DNA of 64,000 nucleotides from Rhizobium sp. FY34 (GTDB lineage: Bacteria > Pseudomonadota > Alphaproteobacteria > Rhizobiales > Rhizobiaceae), in NCBI RefSeq assembly GCF_005222845.1, contig NZ_STFZ01000018.1, positions 248,001 through 312,000 of the forward strand, given 5' to 3'. Of the stretch, positions 44,238 to 53,619 are shown piece by piece. Each line of letters starts with the position of its first letter. Within the stretch, counting starts at the first letter, position 1. The notes under the pieces were generated by a model. It was given only the letters and a program-made list of their open reading frames with translations. It had not been told where the DNA came from and did not search any database. The position numbers and the translations under genes were made by a program.

Positions 44238-45452
44238 TCATTTGCGCAGGGCGTGCAACAGCGATTTCGACGGTTCGCCATCACTTTGCATGCCAAGTCG
44301 TGTCTGCAGGGCACTGATGGCGGCCTTGGACCCTGAGCCGAAATTGCCGTCGATCTCGCCATCATAATAGCCGAGGGCCTTCATGCGGCTTTGCAGCTCG
44401 AATTTTTCCTTGATGTCCAGCGTGCCGTTCGGCCGCGGCCAGGATTGCGTCATGCCGCCGACGCCGGCGATTTCATCGGCCAGAAGTCCGACGCCGAGCG
44501 CATAGCTGTCGGCCGCATTATATCGCTTGATGACGAAGAAATTCTTGGTCATCAGGAAGGCAGGGCCACCGGCGCCGGCCATCAGCTTCAACTCGGCCCG
44601 GTCGCCCTGGCGCGGAAATTTCTTGCCGTTTGGTCGCGTGAAGCCCAGCGCTGCCCATTGGGCCAGCGTCTTCGTCTGGCCGGCATAGCGCGCCGCACCC
44701 GCCGGCAGAACCGCTTCATAGCCCCAGCTATGCCCCGTCTGCCAGCCGTTCTCGGCCAGAAGATTGGCAGCCGTTGCCAGCGCATCCGGGATCGATGTCC
44801 AGATATCGCGCTTTCCATCGCCATCCGCATCGACGGCATAGAGCAGGTAGCTGGTCGGGATGAATTGTGTGTGGCCCATGGCGCCGGCCCAGGACCCGGT
44901 CAGGTGGCTCGGTGTCACATCGCCCCTCTGCAGGATTTTCAAAGCTGCGATCAGCTGCGTGCGGGCAAATTTGGCACGCTTGGGATCACCCCAGGCCAGT
45001 GTCGCCAGCGCCTGCGGCACGTGATGCAGCCGGTCGTGCTTGACCAGAACTGCACCATAATTGGATTCCATGGACCAGATGGCGAGCAGGATATGCTTGT
45101 CGACGCCAAAATGCTTTTCGAGCGCATTTAGTGTGCGCCCGTGACGCGCCAGCATCTCGCGGCCAATGCGGACAGTATAGGGGTTTACCCGCGAATCGAG
45201 ATAGTCCCAGATCTGCGACTTGAACTCTGGCTGGAAGTTGGCCTTGTCCAGAACTTCTTTGTCCGGCGCGGTAACGCCAGCAAATGCCTGCTCATAGGTC
45301 GAGCGGCTGATACCGTTTTCGGCAGCGGACTGGTAGAATTTGGAGACCCACGACTTGAAACTCGCATCTGCTCGGGCATCTATCGCCGAAGTCACAACCA
45401 TCATTGTGGCGATGGTGGCGAGGGCGAAGCGATGGTTGCGAAGAATTGTCAT
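44238..45452 (-). CDS. Lytic murein transglycosylase (MltB-like) with peptidoglycan-binding domain
   Basis: 404 residues. Signal peptide MTILRNHRFALATIATMMVV, cut near ARA. SLT_2/MltB domain at about 40-330 with the catalytic Glu in ILLAIWSMESNYGA and the family GAMGHTQFIPTSYL. C-terminal PG_binding_1 domain at about 340-404 (LQSRMKALGYYDGEIDGNFG). It cleaves glycan strands with 1,6-anhydro product formation in the periplasm. Followed 53 bp later by the SGNH hydrolase gene. Confidence 0.93.
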   Translation of the reverse strand: MTILRNHRFALATIATMMVVTSAIDARADASFKSWVSKFYQSAAENGISRSTYEQAFAGVTAPDKEVLDKANFQPEFKSQIWDYLDSRVNPYTVRIGREMLARHGRTLNALEKHFGVDKHILLAIWSMESNYGAVLVKHDRLHHVPQALATLAWGDPKRAKFARTQLIAALKILQRGDVTPSHLTGSWAGAMGHTQFIPTSYLLYAVDADGDGKRDIWTSIPDALATAANLLAENGWQTGHSWGYEAVLPAGAARYAGQTKTLAQWAALGFTRPNGKKFPRQGDRAELKLMAGAGGPAFLMTKNFFVIKRYNAADSYALGVGLLADEIAGVGGMTQSWPRPNGTLDIKEKFELQSRMKALGYYDGEIDGNFGSGSKAAISALQTRLGMQSDGEPSKSLLHALRK

Positions 45453-45656
45453 CAGCAGCCGTTTCCCTTGTGCTGTCCGGTCTCAAATATGCCAGGATCG
45501 GGAACGACGCCCTGGCTACGCCACAGGGTAAGCCGACAGTGTCAACAAATTCTTTACCATAAGGACACGCTTCTGTCATTGTTTGTGAGATGGTAGTGAT
45601 TATTCAATAAGCGATGCAGTGCACCGCAATGAATGTAAGTGCTCTAGGAGGCATGA

Positions 45657-46541
45657 GTGGGACAACAGAAGATTCGTAAGGCCGTATTCCCCGTCGCTGG
45701 TTTGGGTACACGCTTCCTTCCGGCAACCAAGGCGGTTCCGAAGGAAATGCTGACCGTCGTCGACAAGCCGGTCATTCAGTATGTCGTCGATGAAGCAGCG
45801 GAAGCCGGCATCGAGCATTTCGTTTTCGTTACCGGCCGTGGGAAGGGTGTCATCGAAGACTATTTCGACATCCAGTTCGAACTCGAGCAGATGCTGCGCG
45901 AGCGCAACAAGAATGCCGAACTGACGCTTCTCGCCGATCTTCTGCCGACTGCCGGCACGGCGAGCTTCACGCGCCAGCAGGTTCCGCTCGGTCTCGGCCA
46001 CGCCGTCTGGTGCGCCCGTGATATTGTTGGCAATGAGCCGTTTGCCGTTCTCCTCCCCGACATGATCATGTCATCGGAAAAGAGCTGCCTGAAGGGCATG
46101 GTCGAGGTCTATGACAAGACCGGCGGCAATGTTCTGGCCGTGGAAGAATGCGATCCGGCCCTGGCACACAAGTATGGTATTGTCGGCGTTGGCGACAAGG
46201 TTGGCGAGGAAGGCTTCAAGATCACCCAGATGATCGAAAAACCGGCCAAGGGCACTGCCCCGTCGAACTTTTTCATCAATGGCCGCTACATCCTGCAGCC
46301 GGAAATCTTCAAGATCCTGGAAACCCAGGAGCGCGGCGCCGGCAACGAAATCCAGCTGACCGACGGCATGCTGGCGCTGGCCAAGAGCCAGGATTTCTCC
46401 GCCTACCACTTCAAGGGCGAAACCTATGACTGCGGCGCCAAGGATGGCTTCATCCTGGCCAATCTCGCCTTCGCCCTGAAGCGCGACGATATCCGCCCGC
46501 TGATCGAAGGTCCGCTGAAGGCGATCACCTCGAAGCTCTGA
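45657..46541 (+). CDS. galU: UTP-glucose-1-phosphate uridylyltransferase
   Basis: 294 residues with a GTG start at 45657: AGGAGG (45646-45651) is correctly spaced, and the nearby ATG at 45653 is out of frame and hits a stop after eight codons. Nucleotidyltransferase signature [23 protein letters not shown], plus VIQYVVDEA and [14 protein letters not shown]. It makes UDP-glucose for exopolysaccharide, LPS and glycolipid synthesis. Single gene with its own terminator. Rhizobia also call this exoN. Confidence 0.95.
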   Translation: MGQQKIRKAVFPVAGLGTRFLPATKAVPKEMLTVVDKPVIQYVVDEAAEAGIEHFVFVTGRGKGVIEDYFDIQFELEQMLRERNKNAELTLLADLLPTAGTASFTRQQVPLGLGHAVWCARDIVGNEPFAVLLPDMIMSSEKSCLKGMVEVYDKTGGNVLAVEECDPALAHKYGIVGVGDKVGEEGFKITQMIEKPAKGTAPSNFFINGRYILQPEIFKILETQERGAGNEIQLTDGMLALAKSQDFSAYHFKGETYDCGAKDGFILANLAFALKRDDIRPLIEGPLKAITSKL

Positions 46542-46565
46542 GCTTCACTGCACCGTGTAAAAACG

Positions 46566-46601
46566 AAAAGCCTCGCAGGCGAGAATCTGCGAGGCTTTTT
46601 T
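46566..46601 (+). terminator. Terminator of galU
   Basis: Stem AGCCTCGCAG / CTGCGAGGCT with TTTTTT on the plus side and AAAA before it, so it may also end the convergent barrel gene on the minus strand. Confidence 0.92.
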
Positions 46602-46614
46602 GTGGAGTCTGAGA

Positions 46615-48141
46615 TCAGCGGCGCAGGCTGAGACCGAGTCCCGCCCGTACCAGGTTGCTGTCCGTGCCGCCGGCCACATCAGTATGCTCGTAGCCAACCG
46701 TTGCGGTCACGTCGAAATAGCGGTTGATGGTCCACACGAGACCGGCCCCGAGCTGCCAGTCGGTTTCGCTTGCCGTTGCGGGAAAGTCGCGAAGCGTGGT
46801 CGAACCGTTGAGCCGGCCGGTGAGATCGTTCAGCAATTGCTGGCTGACCCCGGTGCTCAGCTGATATTCCACCCAGCCGCTGGAACCGGGCGTCGTCGAA
46901 TCCTGAATGGTGGTGCGCAGTCCGGCATCTACTTCCGTGCCGCGATGCGGCGACCAGACGAGCGTGCCATCGGTGGTAAAGGCCTCAATGGAGGAGAGCC
47001 GCGCGTCCTCGTAATTGACGGTGGCATAGCCGAGGCCCAGTTCGCCGCGCAGCTTTTCGCCGAAATCAAATTGCAAGCCGGTGCGCCCGCCATAGCTCTT
47101 GGATGAGCGCGCATAGCCCGACGCGTCGCGTTCCTCGTCGTAATTCGACTGGCCGATCGTTGCCTCGATGAAGGGAATGAGCGCCGGCGACAGTTCGTAA
47201 CCGAGGCGCACGCGCCCTTCGACGGCGGTGCGATCACGGTCGCTGAGGCTGAGGTTGCTGCCATCGGAAAGCCTTGCACTGCCATAGGCAACGCGGGTGG
47301 CGGCAAGCGCTGCCGTGCCGCGCAACAGGCCGAGATCACGGGTAACGGCTGCGCCCGCCGTATAGCGATCGACACCGGCCTGGGTGCTGGCAGAGGAAAT
47401 GGCGTTCGGATCGTTGGCGTCTTCGCGCTCGAAAGCATAGCCGGTCGTCAGGTTGACGATCGTCTCGTCGGAAAGGTCGAGCCGCAGATCGGCGTTGATG
47501 TTTGCCTGCGGTTCCGTTGCGCGGTTGCCGCTCAGATTGCGTTCATAAGTGCCCTGTCCGGTCACCGTCAGCGCATGGCGCGACCAGTCGGAGGTCAGCG
47601 TCGCATTGCCGGTGGTGGCCAGATAGCTGCGGCTGGATGTGGTGGTGCCGCTTTTCGTGCGTTCCGAATTAATGCTCTGGTTGACCGTGGGGCGCAGGGT
47701 GAAGGTGCCGATGCGCACGCCCATGCCGTCATCGGTTCTGCCAAGCGGTTCTTCGCCGGGCTCGATGGCCGTATCTGCGGGTTCGATCAACTGGTTAATA
47801 TCGTCGGCTTCAAAGCCGTCCACGGCATTCAGCGTCTCGCCTTGCAGCATGCCACCACGCAGGGCGGTGTTGCTGGCAGCGTTTGCGCTTTGCTCCGGGC
47901 TCAGCTCTGTGCTAGCGGCATCGCTGGTGACATCGGTTTCGTTGTCTGCCGCAGCTGCGCTTGTCGTTGTCCCGCTTGTCGCTGCCCTTGTGGCAAAGGG
48001 GCTGGCTTGCGCAGTGGTCTCCGTTGCCGGGCTTTGCGCCTGCGCACCGGTCGGCAGCAGGATGACGACCGATGCAACGAGGAGCGCAAGCCGCGCGTCA
48101 CGTCGGGTCGAAAAACCGCCGTTGGGTAAGGAGATCGTCAT
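46615..48141 (-). CDS. Outer-membrane beta-barrel protein
   Basis: 508 residues. Signal peptide of about 35 residues (LALLVASVVILLPTGAQAQ). A Thr/Ala/Ser-rich disordered stretch (about 36-100) precedes GMGVRIGTFTLRPTVNQSIN, from where alternating amphipathic strands run to the C-terminus, which ends in RAGLGLSLRR rather than a classical aromatic. Matches outer-membrane beta-barrel proteins of the BBP2/OMP_b-brl type. Possible passive barrel or surface-polymer exporter; no plug or gating domain seen. Confidence 0.8.
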   Translation of the reverse strand: MTISLPNGGFSTRRDARLALLVASVVILLPTGAQAQSPATETTAQASPFATRAATSGTTTSAAAADNETDVTSDAASTELSPEQSANAASNTALRGGMLQGETLNAVDGFEADDINQLIEPADTAIEPGEEPLGRTDDGMGVRIGTFTLRPTVNQSINSERTKSGTTTSSRSYLATTGNATLTSDWSRHALTVTGQGTYERNLSGNRATEPQANINADLRLDLSDETIVNLTTGYAFEREDANDPNAISSASTQAGVDRYTAGAAVTRDLGLLRGTAALAATRVAYGSARLSDGSNLSLSDRDRTAVEGRVRLGYELSPALIPFIEATIGQSNYDEERDASGYARSSKSYGGRTGLQFDFGEKLRGELGLGYATVNYEDARLSSIEAFTTDGTLVWSPHRGTEVDAGLRTTIQDSTTPGSSGWVEYQLSTGVSQQLLNDLTGRLNGSTTLRDFPATASETDWQLGAGLVWTINRYFDVTATVGYEHTDVAGGTDSNLVRAGLGLSLRR

Positions 48142-48270
48142 TGCGCCTGCCTGGCATGGTGAATTGCTTACCCAAAGGTAAAGCAGGCTGGTTAACGATT
48201 GATTGAGAATGCGGTGTCAACGCACTTGGCGGCGCATGGACTTCGAACACAGCGCAGGATAATTTCAGGC

Positions 48271-49272
48271 ATGGATACAAACACAGTCATGAACACCAAT
48301 GTCGAAGCGGATGCCGTTCGTTCTGCCCTGAAGACCATCGCTTTGGAAAAGGCCGGACTTGCAGCGCTGGAAGCGGCGCTTCAGAACGGGCTTGGCGAAC
48401 CGATGCGCCGCGCCGTCGAGATGATTTCCGGCATTACCGGGCGCGTCATCCTGACCGGCGTCGGCAAAAGCGGGCATATCGGCGTCAAGCTGGCTGCCAC
48501 CTTCGCCTCCACCGGCACGCCGGCCTCCTTCGTGCATGCGGCGGAAGCCAATCATGGCGATCTCGGCATGATCGCCGCCAATGATCTGGTGATCGCGCTG
48601 TCGAAGGGCGGCGAAAGCGCCGAACTGCGCAGCATTCTTGCCTATACGCGGCGGTTTTCCATTCCGCTGATCTCGCTCACCTGCGCGCCGGATTCGTCGC
48701 TGGCCAAGGCATCGGACCTCGTTCTGCTGCTGCCCAATGAGCAGGAAGCCTGTCCGCATGGGCTGGCGCCCACGACATCCACCATGATGCAGCTGGCCAT
48801 GGGCGATGCGCTAGCGATTGCGCTCCTCGAGGCACGCGGCTTTACCGCCCATGATTTCCACGTCTTCCATCCGGGTGGCAAGCTGGGTGCCAGCCTTATC
48901 CATGTGAAGGACATCATGCACACCGGCGACCGCCTGCCGTTGGTGCCTTGCGGCACGTCCATGCAGGAAGCCGTTCAAGTTCTGTCGCACAAGCGCTTTG
49001 GTTGCGTTATCGTAGCGGACGGGGATGGTAGGATCGCCGGCATCATGACCGCTGGCGATCTCTCACGAAATCTCACCCGGAATCTGGGAGCTTTGACTGT
49101 CGATGACGTCATGACGCGGACGCCGAAAACGGTGCCGCCGGACACCTTGGCAACGACTGCTTTGGCGATGATCAACAAGCACAGCATCGAAGCATTGGTC
49201 ATTGTTGATGAGACAAAGCGGCCTGTCGGCCTCATTCACTTCCACGATCTGCTGCGCATCGGCGTCGCCTGA
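48271..49272 (+). CDS. kpsF: Arabinose-5-phosphate isomerase (KpsF/GutQ family)
   Basis: 333 residues from ATG 48271. SIS domain at about 40-180 (GRVILTGVGKSGHIGVKLAATFASTGTPASFVHA, split by normal loops; EANHGDLGM) and two CBS domains at about 215-330 (VKDIMHTGDRLPLV, VDDVMTRTPKTV). It converts ribulose-5-phosphate to arabinose-5-phosphate, the first step of KDO for LPS. The N-terminal in-frame extension to 48199 has no ribosome site. Single gene. Confidence 0.94.
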   Translation: MDTNTVMNTNVEADAVRSALKTIALEKAGLAALEAALQNGLGEPMRRAVEMISGITGRVILTGVGKSGHIGVKLAATFASTGTPASFVHAAEANHGDLGMIAANDLVIALSKGGESAELRSILAYTRRFSIPLISLTCAPDSSLAKASDLVLLLPNEQEACPHGLAPTTSTMMQLAMGDALAIALLEARGFTAHDFHVFHPGGKLGASLIHVKDIMHTGDRLPLVPCGTSMQEAVQVLSHKRFGCVIVADGDGRIAGIMTAGDLSRNLTRNLGALTVDDVMTRTPKTVPPDTLATTALAMINKHSIEALVIVDETKRPVGLIHFHDLLRIGVA

Positions 49273-49284
49273 TACGCACCTGTC

Positions 49285-49746
49285 TCAGGCGACGGGTTCG
49301 ACAATCAGCTCGTTGCCATCCCACACAGCAACCCGCACCCGCATGCCGGCCGGCAGATCCGGGCCGGAGACCGACCACCAGGTATCATCCAGCCGGATGC
49401 GTCCGCGTCCCTCGCGGATGGGCTCCACCAGCGTTGCCGTGCGCCCGACAAGACTCTGACCCCGCTGGTTGAGCAGCGGTTCGTCGGTGGTGATATCCCG
49501 GCCACCGAAAAAGTGGCGGCCGGTAAGCGTCATGGCGATGGAAAGTACGGCAAACAGCACCAGTTGCACATGCCAGCCCCAGAAGGCCATGTCCCACAGC
49601 GCCAGCGAGGCGCCGCCCATCACCAGGGCTGCAAGCCCTATCCAGATCAGGAAATTGCCGGGTGCGGCAAGTTCTGCCGCCAGAAGCACAAGGCCGAGGA
49701 TCAGCCAGCTCCAGGGCCCAAGCCCGGCGAGGAGGTTCACCAGCAT
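49285..49746 (-). CDS. NfeD-family membrane protein
   Basis: 153 residues from ATG 49746; the frame further upstream overlaps the stomatin gene and is rejected. Three hydrophobic helices (WSWLILGLVLLAAELAAPGNF and following) precede a C-terminal OB-fold domain (LVGRTATLVEPIREGRGRIRLDDTWW). Starts 1 bp after the stop of the stomatin gene, the usual pairing in which NfeD binds the SPFH partner in the membrane. Confidence 0.92.
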   Translation of the reverse strand: MLVNLLAGLGPWSWLILGLVLLAAELAAPGNFLIWIGLAALVMGGASLALWDMAFWGWHVQLVLFAVLSIAMTLTGRHFFGGRDITTDEPLLNQRGQSLVGRTATLVEPIREGRGRIRLDDTWWSVSGPDLPAGMRVRVAVWDGNELIVEPVA

Positions 49747-49747
49747 G

Positions 49748-50755
49748 TCAGCTCTCCGGCGTTGTGAAGGGCTTGACGGTTGGCGTTGACCGGGCAGGGG
49801 TGACGCGGCGTACGGAACCGGCTGCTGCATCGCCATTATCACCGAAGACTTCGCGGGCAATCGCACCGATGCCGCCGAGCGATCCGATAAGCGCCGAGGC
49901 TTCCATCGGCATCAGCACGATCTTAGAATTGCTGGATGTGCCGATCGCTGCCATGGCTTCGGTGTATTTCTGGGCGACGAAATAGTTGATGGCGTTGACA
50001 TTGCCGGCGGCAATCGCGTCCGACACCATCTGCGTCGCCTTGGCTTCCGCTTCGGCCAGACGCTCACGGGCTTCTGCCTCGCGGAAGGCGGCTTCGCGGT
50101 CGCCCTCGGCCTTCAGCACGGCGGCCTGCTTGGCGCCTTCGGCGCGCAGGATCTGCGCATTGCGCGAACCTTCGGCCTCCAGCACCTGGGCGCGCTTTTC
50201 ACGCTCCGCCTTCATCTGCCGGCCCATGGATTCAACCAGATCGCGCGGCGGCTGGATATCCTTGATCTCGACGCGGGTGACCTTGATACCCCAGGGGCCG
50301 ACCGCATCATCCACCACGCGCAGCAGTCGTTCGTTGATGACTTCGCGGTTCGACAGAAGCTCATCGAGATCCATCGAGCCCATGACCGAGCGGATATTGG
50401 TCATGGTGAGGTTCTGGATGGCATTTTCCAGGTTGGAAATCTGATAGGCGGCCTGCGCCGGATTGAGGACCTGGTAGAAGGCGACCGCATCGGCCGAGAC
50501 GCTGGCATTGTCCTTGGTGATGACCTCCTGCGTCGGCACGTCCAGCACCTGCTCCATCACATTCATCTTGGCACCCAGCTTGTCGATGAAGGGGATGATC
50601 AGGTTGAGGCCCGGATCGAGCGTGCGCGTATAGCGGCCGAAACGCTCCACCGTGTAGCGGTAGCCCTGCGGCACGGTCTTGATCCCGGCAAACAGCACAA
50701 GGATGACGAAGACCACAAGTGCAATGACGACGATATCGAAGCCGGACAGATCCAT
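49748..50755 (-). CDS. SPFH/stomatin-band 7 protein (QmcA-like)
   Basis: 335 residues. One N-terminal membrane segment ([17 protein letters not shown]), then the SPFH domain ([32 protein letters not shown]) and a long Ala/Glu/Arg coiled coil (residues about 190-270, [24 protein letters not shown]). Forms large membrane rings linked to proteases and lipid order. Upstream partner of NfeD in a two-gene operon. ATG 50755 has GGAGAAGAGGC before it. Confidence 0.94.
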   Translation of the reverse strand: MDLSGFDIVVIALVVFVILVLFAGIKTVPQGYRYTVERFGRYTRTLDPGLNLIIPFIDKLGAKMNVMEQVLDVPTQEVITKDNASVSADAVAFYQVLNPAQAAYQISNLENAIQNLTMTNIRSVMGSMDLDELLSNREVINERLLRVVDDAVGPWGIKVTRVEIKDIQPPRDLVESMGRQMKAEREKRAQVLEAEGSRNAQILRAEGAKQAAVLKAEGDREAAFREAEARERLAEAEAKATQMVSDAIAAGNVNAINYFVAQKYTEAMAAIGTSSNSKIVLMPMEASALIGSLGGIGAIAREVFGDNGDAAAGSVRRVTPARSTPTVKPFTTPES

Positions 50756-50888
50756 GTGCCTCTTCTCCTTGAAGATGGGTGATGCTCGCCCTCATGTAGG
50801 TTACGCAGGCACATGATGCCAGTGGCCGTGGCCATGCGTTGCGTTTGCGTCGCGGTGCATTTTCGGTTATCAGGCCCGCCTTAGAACC

Positions 50889-50920
50889 ACCGGTCGCAGC
50901 CTACCCGGTAAAAACAAGGA
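50889..50920 (+). promoter_or_regulatory. PreQ1-I riboswitch controlling queC
   Basis: P1 stem ACCGG (50889-50893) with CCGGT (50905-50909), loop TCGCAGCCTAC, then the A-rich tail AAAAACAAGGA (50910-50920). The tail holds the ribosome site AAGGA, 9 bp before the queC ATG. This fits the preQ1 class I consensus: ligand binding forms a pseudoknot that hides the ribosome site and lowers synthesis of the preQ1 pathway enzymes. Confidence 0.88.
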
Positions 50921-50929
50921 CCCTGACCC

Positions 50930-51637
50930 ATGAAGATACTCGTCGTCTGCTCCGGCGGACTCGATTCCGTGACGCTTGCCGAAAAGGTGGCCGCGGAACA
51001 CCAGTTGATCGGCCTGATTTCCTTCGACTATGGCCAGCGCCATAAAAAGGAGCTGGATTTCGCCGCCCGAGCTGCCGCCCGTCTCGGCGTGCCGCATGAT
51101 GTGATCGACATTTCCGGCATTGGCCGTCACCTGACAGGTTCGGCACTCACCGATGATCTCGATGTGCCGGACGGGCACTATGCCGAGGATACGATGAAGG
51201 TGACGGTGGTGCCCAACCGCAATGCCATCATGCTGTCCATCGCCTTCGGGCTTGCTGCTGCCCGCAAGGCAGACGCCGTGGCCGTTGCCGTGCATGGCGG
51301 CGATCACTTCATCTATCCAGACTGCCGGCCGGGTTTCATCGACAGTTTCCAGGTGATGCAGGACCATGCGCTGGAAGGCTATGCGGACGTGGTGCTGTAT
51401 GCGCCCTTCGTGCGGATCTCCAAGGCCGATATCGTCACCGAAGGGGCAAGGCTTGGCGCCTCCTTCGCCGAGACCTGGTCCTGCTACAAAGGCGGGCAGC
51501 ATCATTGCGGGCGTTGCGGCACCTGCGTGGAGCGTCGCGAGGCCTTCTTCCTGGCCGGCGTCGAGGATCCGACACATTACGAGGACCCGGATTTCTGGAA
51601 GGCCGCCACGGTCGGCTTCAAGGCCGAGGCGGTGTGA
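50930..51637 (+). CDS. queC: 7-cyano-7-deazaguanine synthase
   Basis: 235 residues. ATP pyrophosphatase P-loop VVCSGGLDSVTLAEK at the N-terminus; zinc-binding cysteines CYKGGQHHCGRCGTCVERR at the C-terminus. It turns 7-carboxy-7-deazaguanine into preQ0 using ammonia and ATP. First gene of queCDE, under a preQ1 riboswitch. Gap to queD is 4 bp. Confidence 0.97.
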   Translation: MKILVVCSGGLDSVTLAEKVAAEHQLIGLISFDYGQRHKKELDFAARAAARLGVPHDVIDISGIGRHLTGSALTDDLDVPDGHYAEDTMKVTVVPNRNAIMLSIAFGLAAARKADAVAVAVHGGDHFIYPDCRPGFIDSFQVMQDHALEGYADVVLYAPFVRISKADIVTEGARLGASFAETWSCYKGGQHHCGRCGTCVERREAFFLAGVEDPTHYEDPDFWKAATVGFKAEAV

Positions 51638-51641
51638 CGCC

Positions 51642-51998
51642 ATGTTCAGGATCACCAAGGAATTTCACTTTTCCGCTTCGCACCAGCTGACGCATTTGCC
51701 CGATGACCACCAGTGCGCCCGCCTGCATGGCCATAATTACATCGTCGTCGTGGAGCTTGCCGGCGAGGCGCTGAACAGCGATGGCTTCGTGCGCGATTAT
51801 CACGAGCTGAAAGTGCTGAAGACCTATATCGATGATGAGTTCGACCATCGTCACCTGAACGATGTGATGGGCACGTCCATGTCTACGGCGGAAAATCTCG
51901 CCCGCCATTTCTACGACTGGTGCAAGCAGCGCTTTCCCGAAACCTCTGCCGTGAAGGTCAGCGAGACGCCGAAGACCTGGGCGGAGTACCGACCGTGA
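51642..51998 (+). CDS. queD: 6-carboxy-5,6,7,8-tetrahydropterin synthase
   Basis: 118 residues from ATG 51642; the longer frame is a shadow of queC. Zinc histidines in FHFSASHQL and LHGHNY, and the catalytic Cys in [13 protein letters not shown]. It makes CPH4 from dihydroneopterin triphosphate, upstream of QueE. Its TGA overlaps the GTG of queE. Confidence 0.96.
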   Translation: MFRITKEFHFSASHQLTHLPDDHQCARLHGHNYIVVVELAGEALNSDGFVRDYHELKVLKTYIDDEFDHRHLNDVMGTSMSTAENLARHFYDWCKQRFPETSAVKVSETPKTWAEYRP

Positions 51999-52732
51999 GC
52001 GTGAACGAGACCTCGCTGATCCGCATCAGCGAGATTTTCGGGCCGACCATTCAGGGCGAGGGCGTGCTGATTGGCCAGCCGACTGTTTTCGTGCGCACCG
52101 GCGGCTGCGATTACCGCTGTTCGTGGTGCGACAGCCTGCATGCGGTGGAAAGCCGCTTCCGCGCTGACTGGAAGCCGATGAGCGTCGAGGCGATCTGGGC
52201 GGACGTCCGTGCCTTGTCCTCTGGCCGGCCGCTCACCGTCTCCCTGTCGGGCGGCAATCCGGCCATTCAGCCGCTCGGAGACCTCATCGCGCATGGCCAT
52301 GGCCTCGGCTATCGTTTTGCGCTGGAAACGCAGGGCTCGATTGCAAAACCCTGGTTTGCCGATCTCGACGTGCTGGTTCTGTCGCCCAAGCCGCCATCCA
52401 GCGGCATGAAGACGGATTTTGCAGCCCTTGCCGACTGTCTGGCGATGGCGGGGGAAAAGCCGCGCATCGTGCTGAAATTCGTCATTTTCGACGAGGCCGA
52501 CTATGCCTTTGCCGGCAGGGTGGCAAGCCTGCATCCGGGCCTGCCGGTCTATCTCCAGCCCGGCAACCACACGCCACCGCCGCCGGAGGCCGACGACGCC
52601 GTGATCGATCTCGACGGCATCATGGAGCGCATGCATTGGCTGGTTGACCGGGTGATCGCCGATGGCTGGTTTTCCGCAACCGTTTTGCCGCAACTGCATG
52701 TACTGCTCTGGGGCAACCGGCGCGGGGTATGA
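51995..52732 (+). CDS. queE: 7-carboxy-7-deazaguanine synthase (radical SAM)
   Basis: 245 residues from GTG 51995, which overlaps the queD stop (GTGA); a second GTG at 52001 is the alternative. Radical-SAM cysteines CDYRCSWC (C-x3-C-x2-C) follow [10 protein letters not shown]. It contracts CPH4 to CDG using SAM. Completes the queCDE set, giving preQ0 for queuosine. Confidence 0.95.
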   Translation: MSVNETSLIRISEIFGPTIQGEGVLIGQPTVFVRTGGCDYRCSWCDSLHAVESRFRADWKPMSVEAIWADVRALSSGRPLTVSLSGGNPAIQPLGDLIAHGHGLGYRFALETQGSIAKPWFADLDVLVLSPKPPSSGMKTDFAALADCLAMAGEKPRIVLKFVIFDEADYAFAGRVASLHPGLPVYLQPGNHTPPPPEADDAVIDLDGIMERMHWLVDRVIADGWFSATVLPQLHVLLWGNRRGV

Positions 52733-52807
52733 TCCATTCAAACCTCTGATTGGACCATCAGCGCATCCTGCGCGAATTTCGGCAGATGATCCCGACGAGG
52801 CGCCCCG

Positions 52808-53572
52808 ATGAAGCTGCAATTGATCCGCAATGCCACGCTGAAGCTTCACTATGCGGGGCGCTGCATCCTGATCGACCCCTATTTTGCGCCGCGCCATAGC
52901 TTGCCATCCTATACAGGCCGCTCTGCCAATCCGCTGGTCGATCTGCCGTTGCCGGTTCCAGACATCCTCGATGGCGTCGAATTGGTCATTGTTTCGCACC
53001 TGCATTCGGACCATTTCGATAGTGTCGCCAAGGCGCTTGTACCCAAGGACCTGCCCATTCTCTGCCAGCCGGGCGATGAGGGCGAGATTGCCAAAGCGGG
53101 GTTCACGGATGTGACGCCGCTTGCCGATGAGATCGACTGGCAGGGCATTCGCTTCACGCGCTGCGAGGCAAGCCATGGGCTGGGGCCGGTGGTCGAAATC
53201 ATGGGCAAGGTCATGGGCGTTTTGATCTCCAGCCCGAAAGAGCCAAGCCTCTACTGGGCCGGCGATACGGTGCTTTACCCGCCGGTTTTGCAGAGGATCC
53301 GCTGCGACAGGCCGGATATCACCGTCAGCCATTCCTGCGGTGCGCTCTGGGATGATGATCTGATCGTCATGGATGCGGCTGAGACGGTTCATCTCGCGAA
53401 CGCCGCTCTGGCGGCGAATGCCGGCGCGATTGTCGTTGCCACGCATATGGAGGCGCTGGACCATGCCAGCGTCAGCCGTGACGATCTGCGCGCCGCAGCC
53501 AATGCCGCCAGGATTGGCGTGGACAGACTTGTCATTCCGCAGGACGGTGAGGCGATCAGTTTCGAGATCTGA
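52808..53572 (+). CDS. Metallo-beta-lactamase-fold hydrolase (UlaG/RomA-like)
   Basis: 254 residues. Metal motif VIVSHLHSDHFDSV (HxHxDH), later CEASHGLGPVV, YWAGDTVLYPPV and THMEALDHASVSRDDL. Layout matches the L-ascorbate-6-phosphate lactonase/N-acyl-phosphatidylethanolamine phospholipase D-like branch. Substrate unknown. Single gene after queE, 75 bp gap. Confidence 0.87.
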   Translation: MKLQLIRNATLKLHYAGRCILIDPYFAPRHSLPSYTGRSANPLVDLPLPVPDILDGVELVIVSHLHSDHFDSVAKALVPKDLPILCQPGDEGEIAKAGFTDVTPLADEIDWQGIRFTRCEASHGLGPVVEIMGKVMGVLISSPKEPSLYWAGDTVLYPPVLQRIRCDRPDITVSHSCGALWDDDLIVMDAAETVHLANAALAANAGAIVVATHMEALDHASVSRDDLRAAANAARIGVDRLVIPQDGEAISFEI

Positions 53573-53584
53573 GGCAGGATGAAA

Positions 53585-53609
53585 GCGGCGCCGGTCGGAA
53601 CGGCGCCGC
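53585..53609. terminator. Hairpin between convergent MBL gene and hemH
   Basis: Perfect 9-bp GC stem GCGGCGCCG / CGGCGCCGC with a 7-nt loop. T runs are short on both sides (ATTTCC plus; CTTTC minus), so a shared, moderate terminator. Confidence 0.6.
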
Positions 53610-53619
53610 CATTTCCGAT

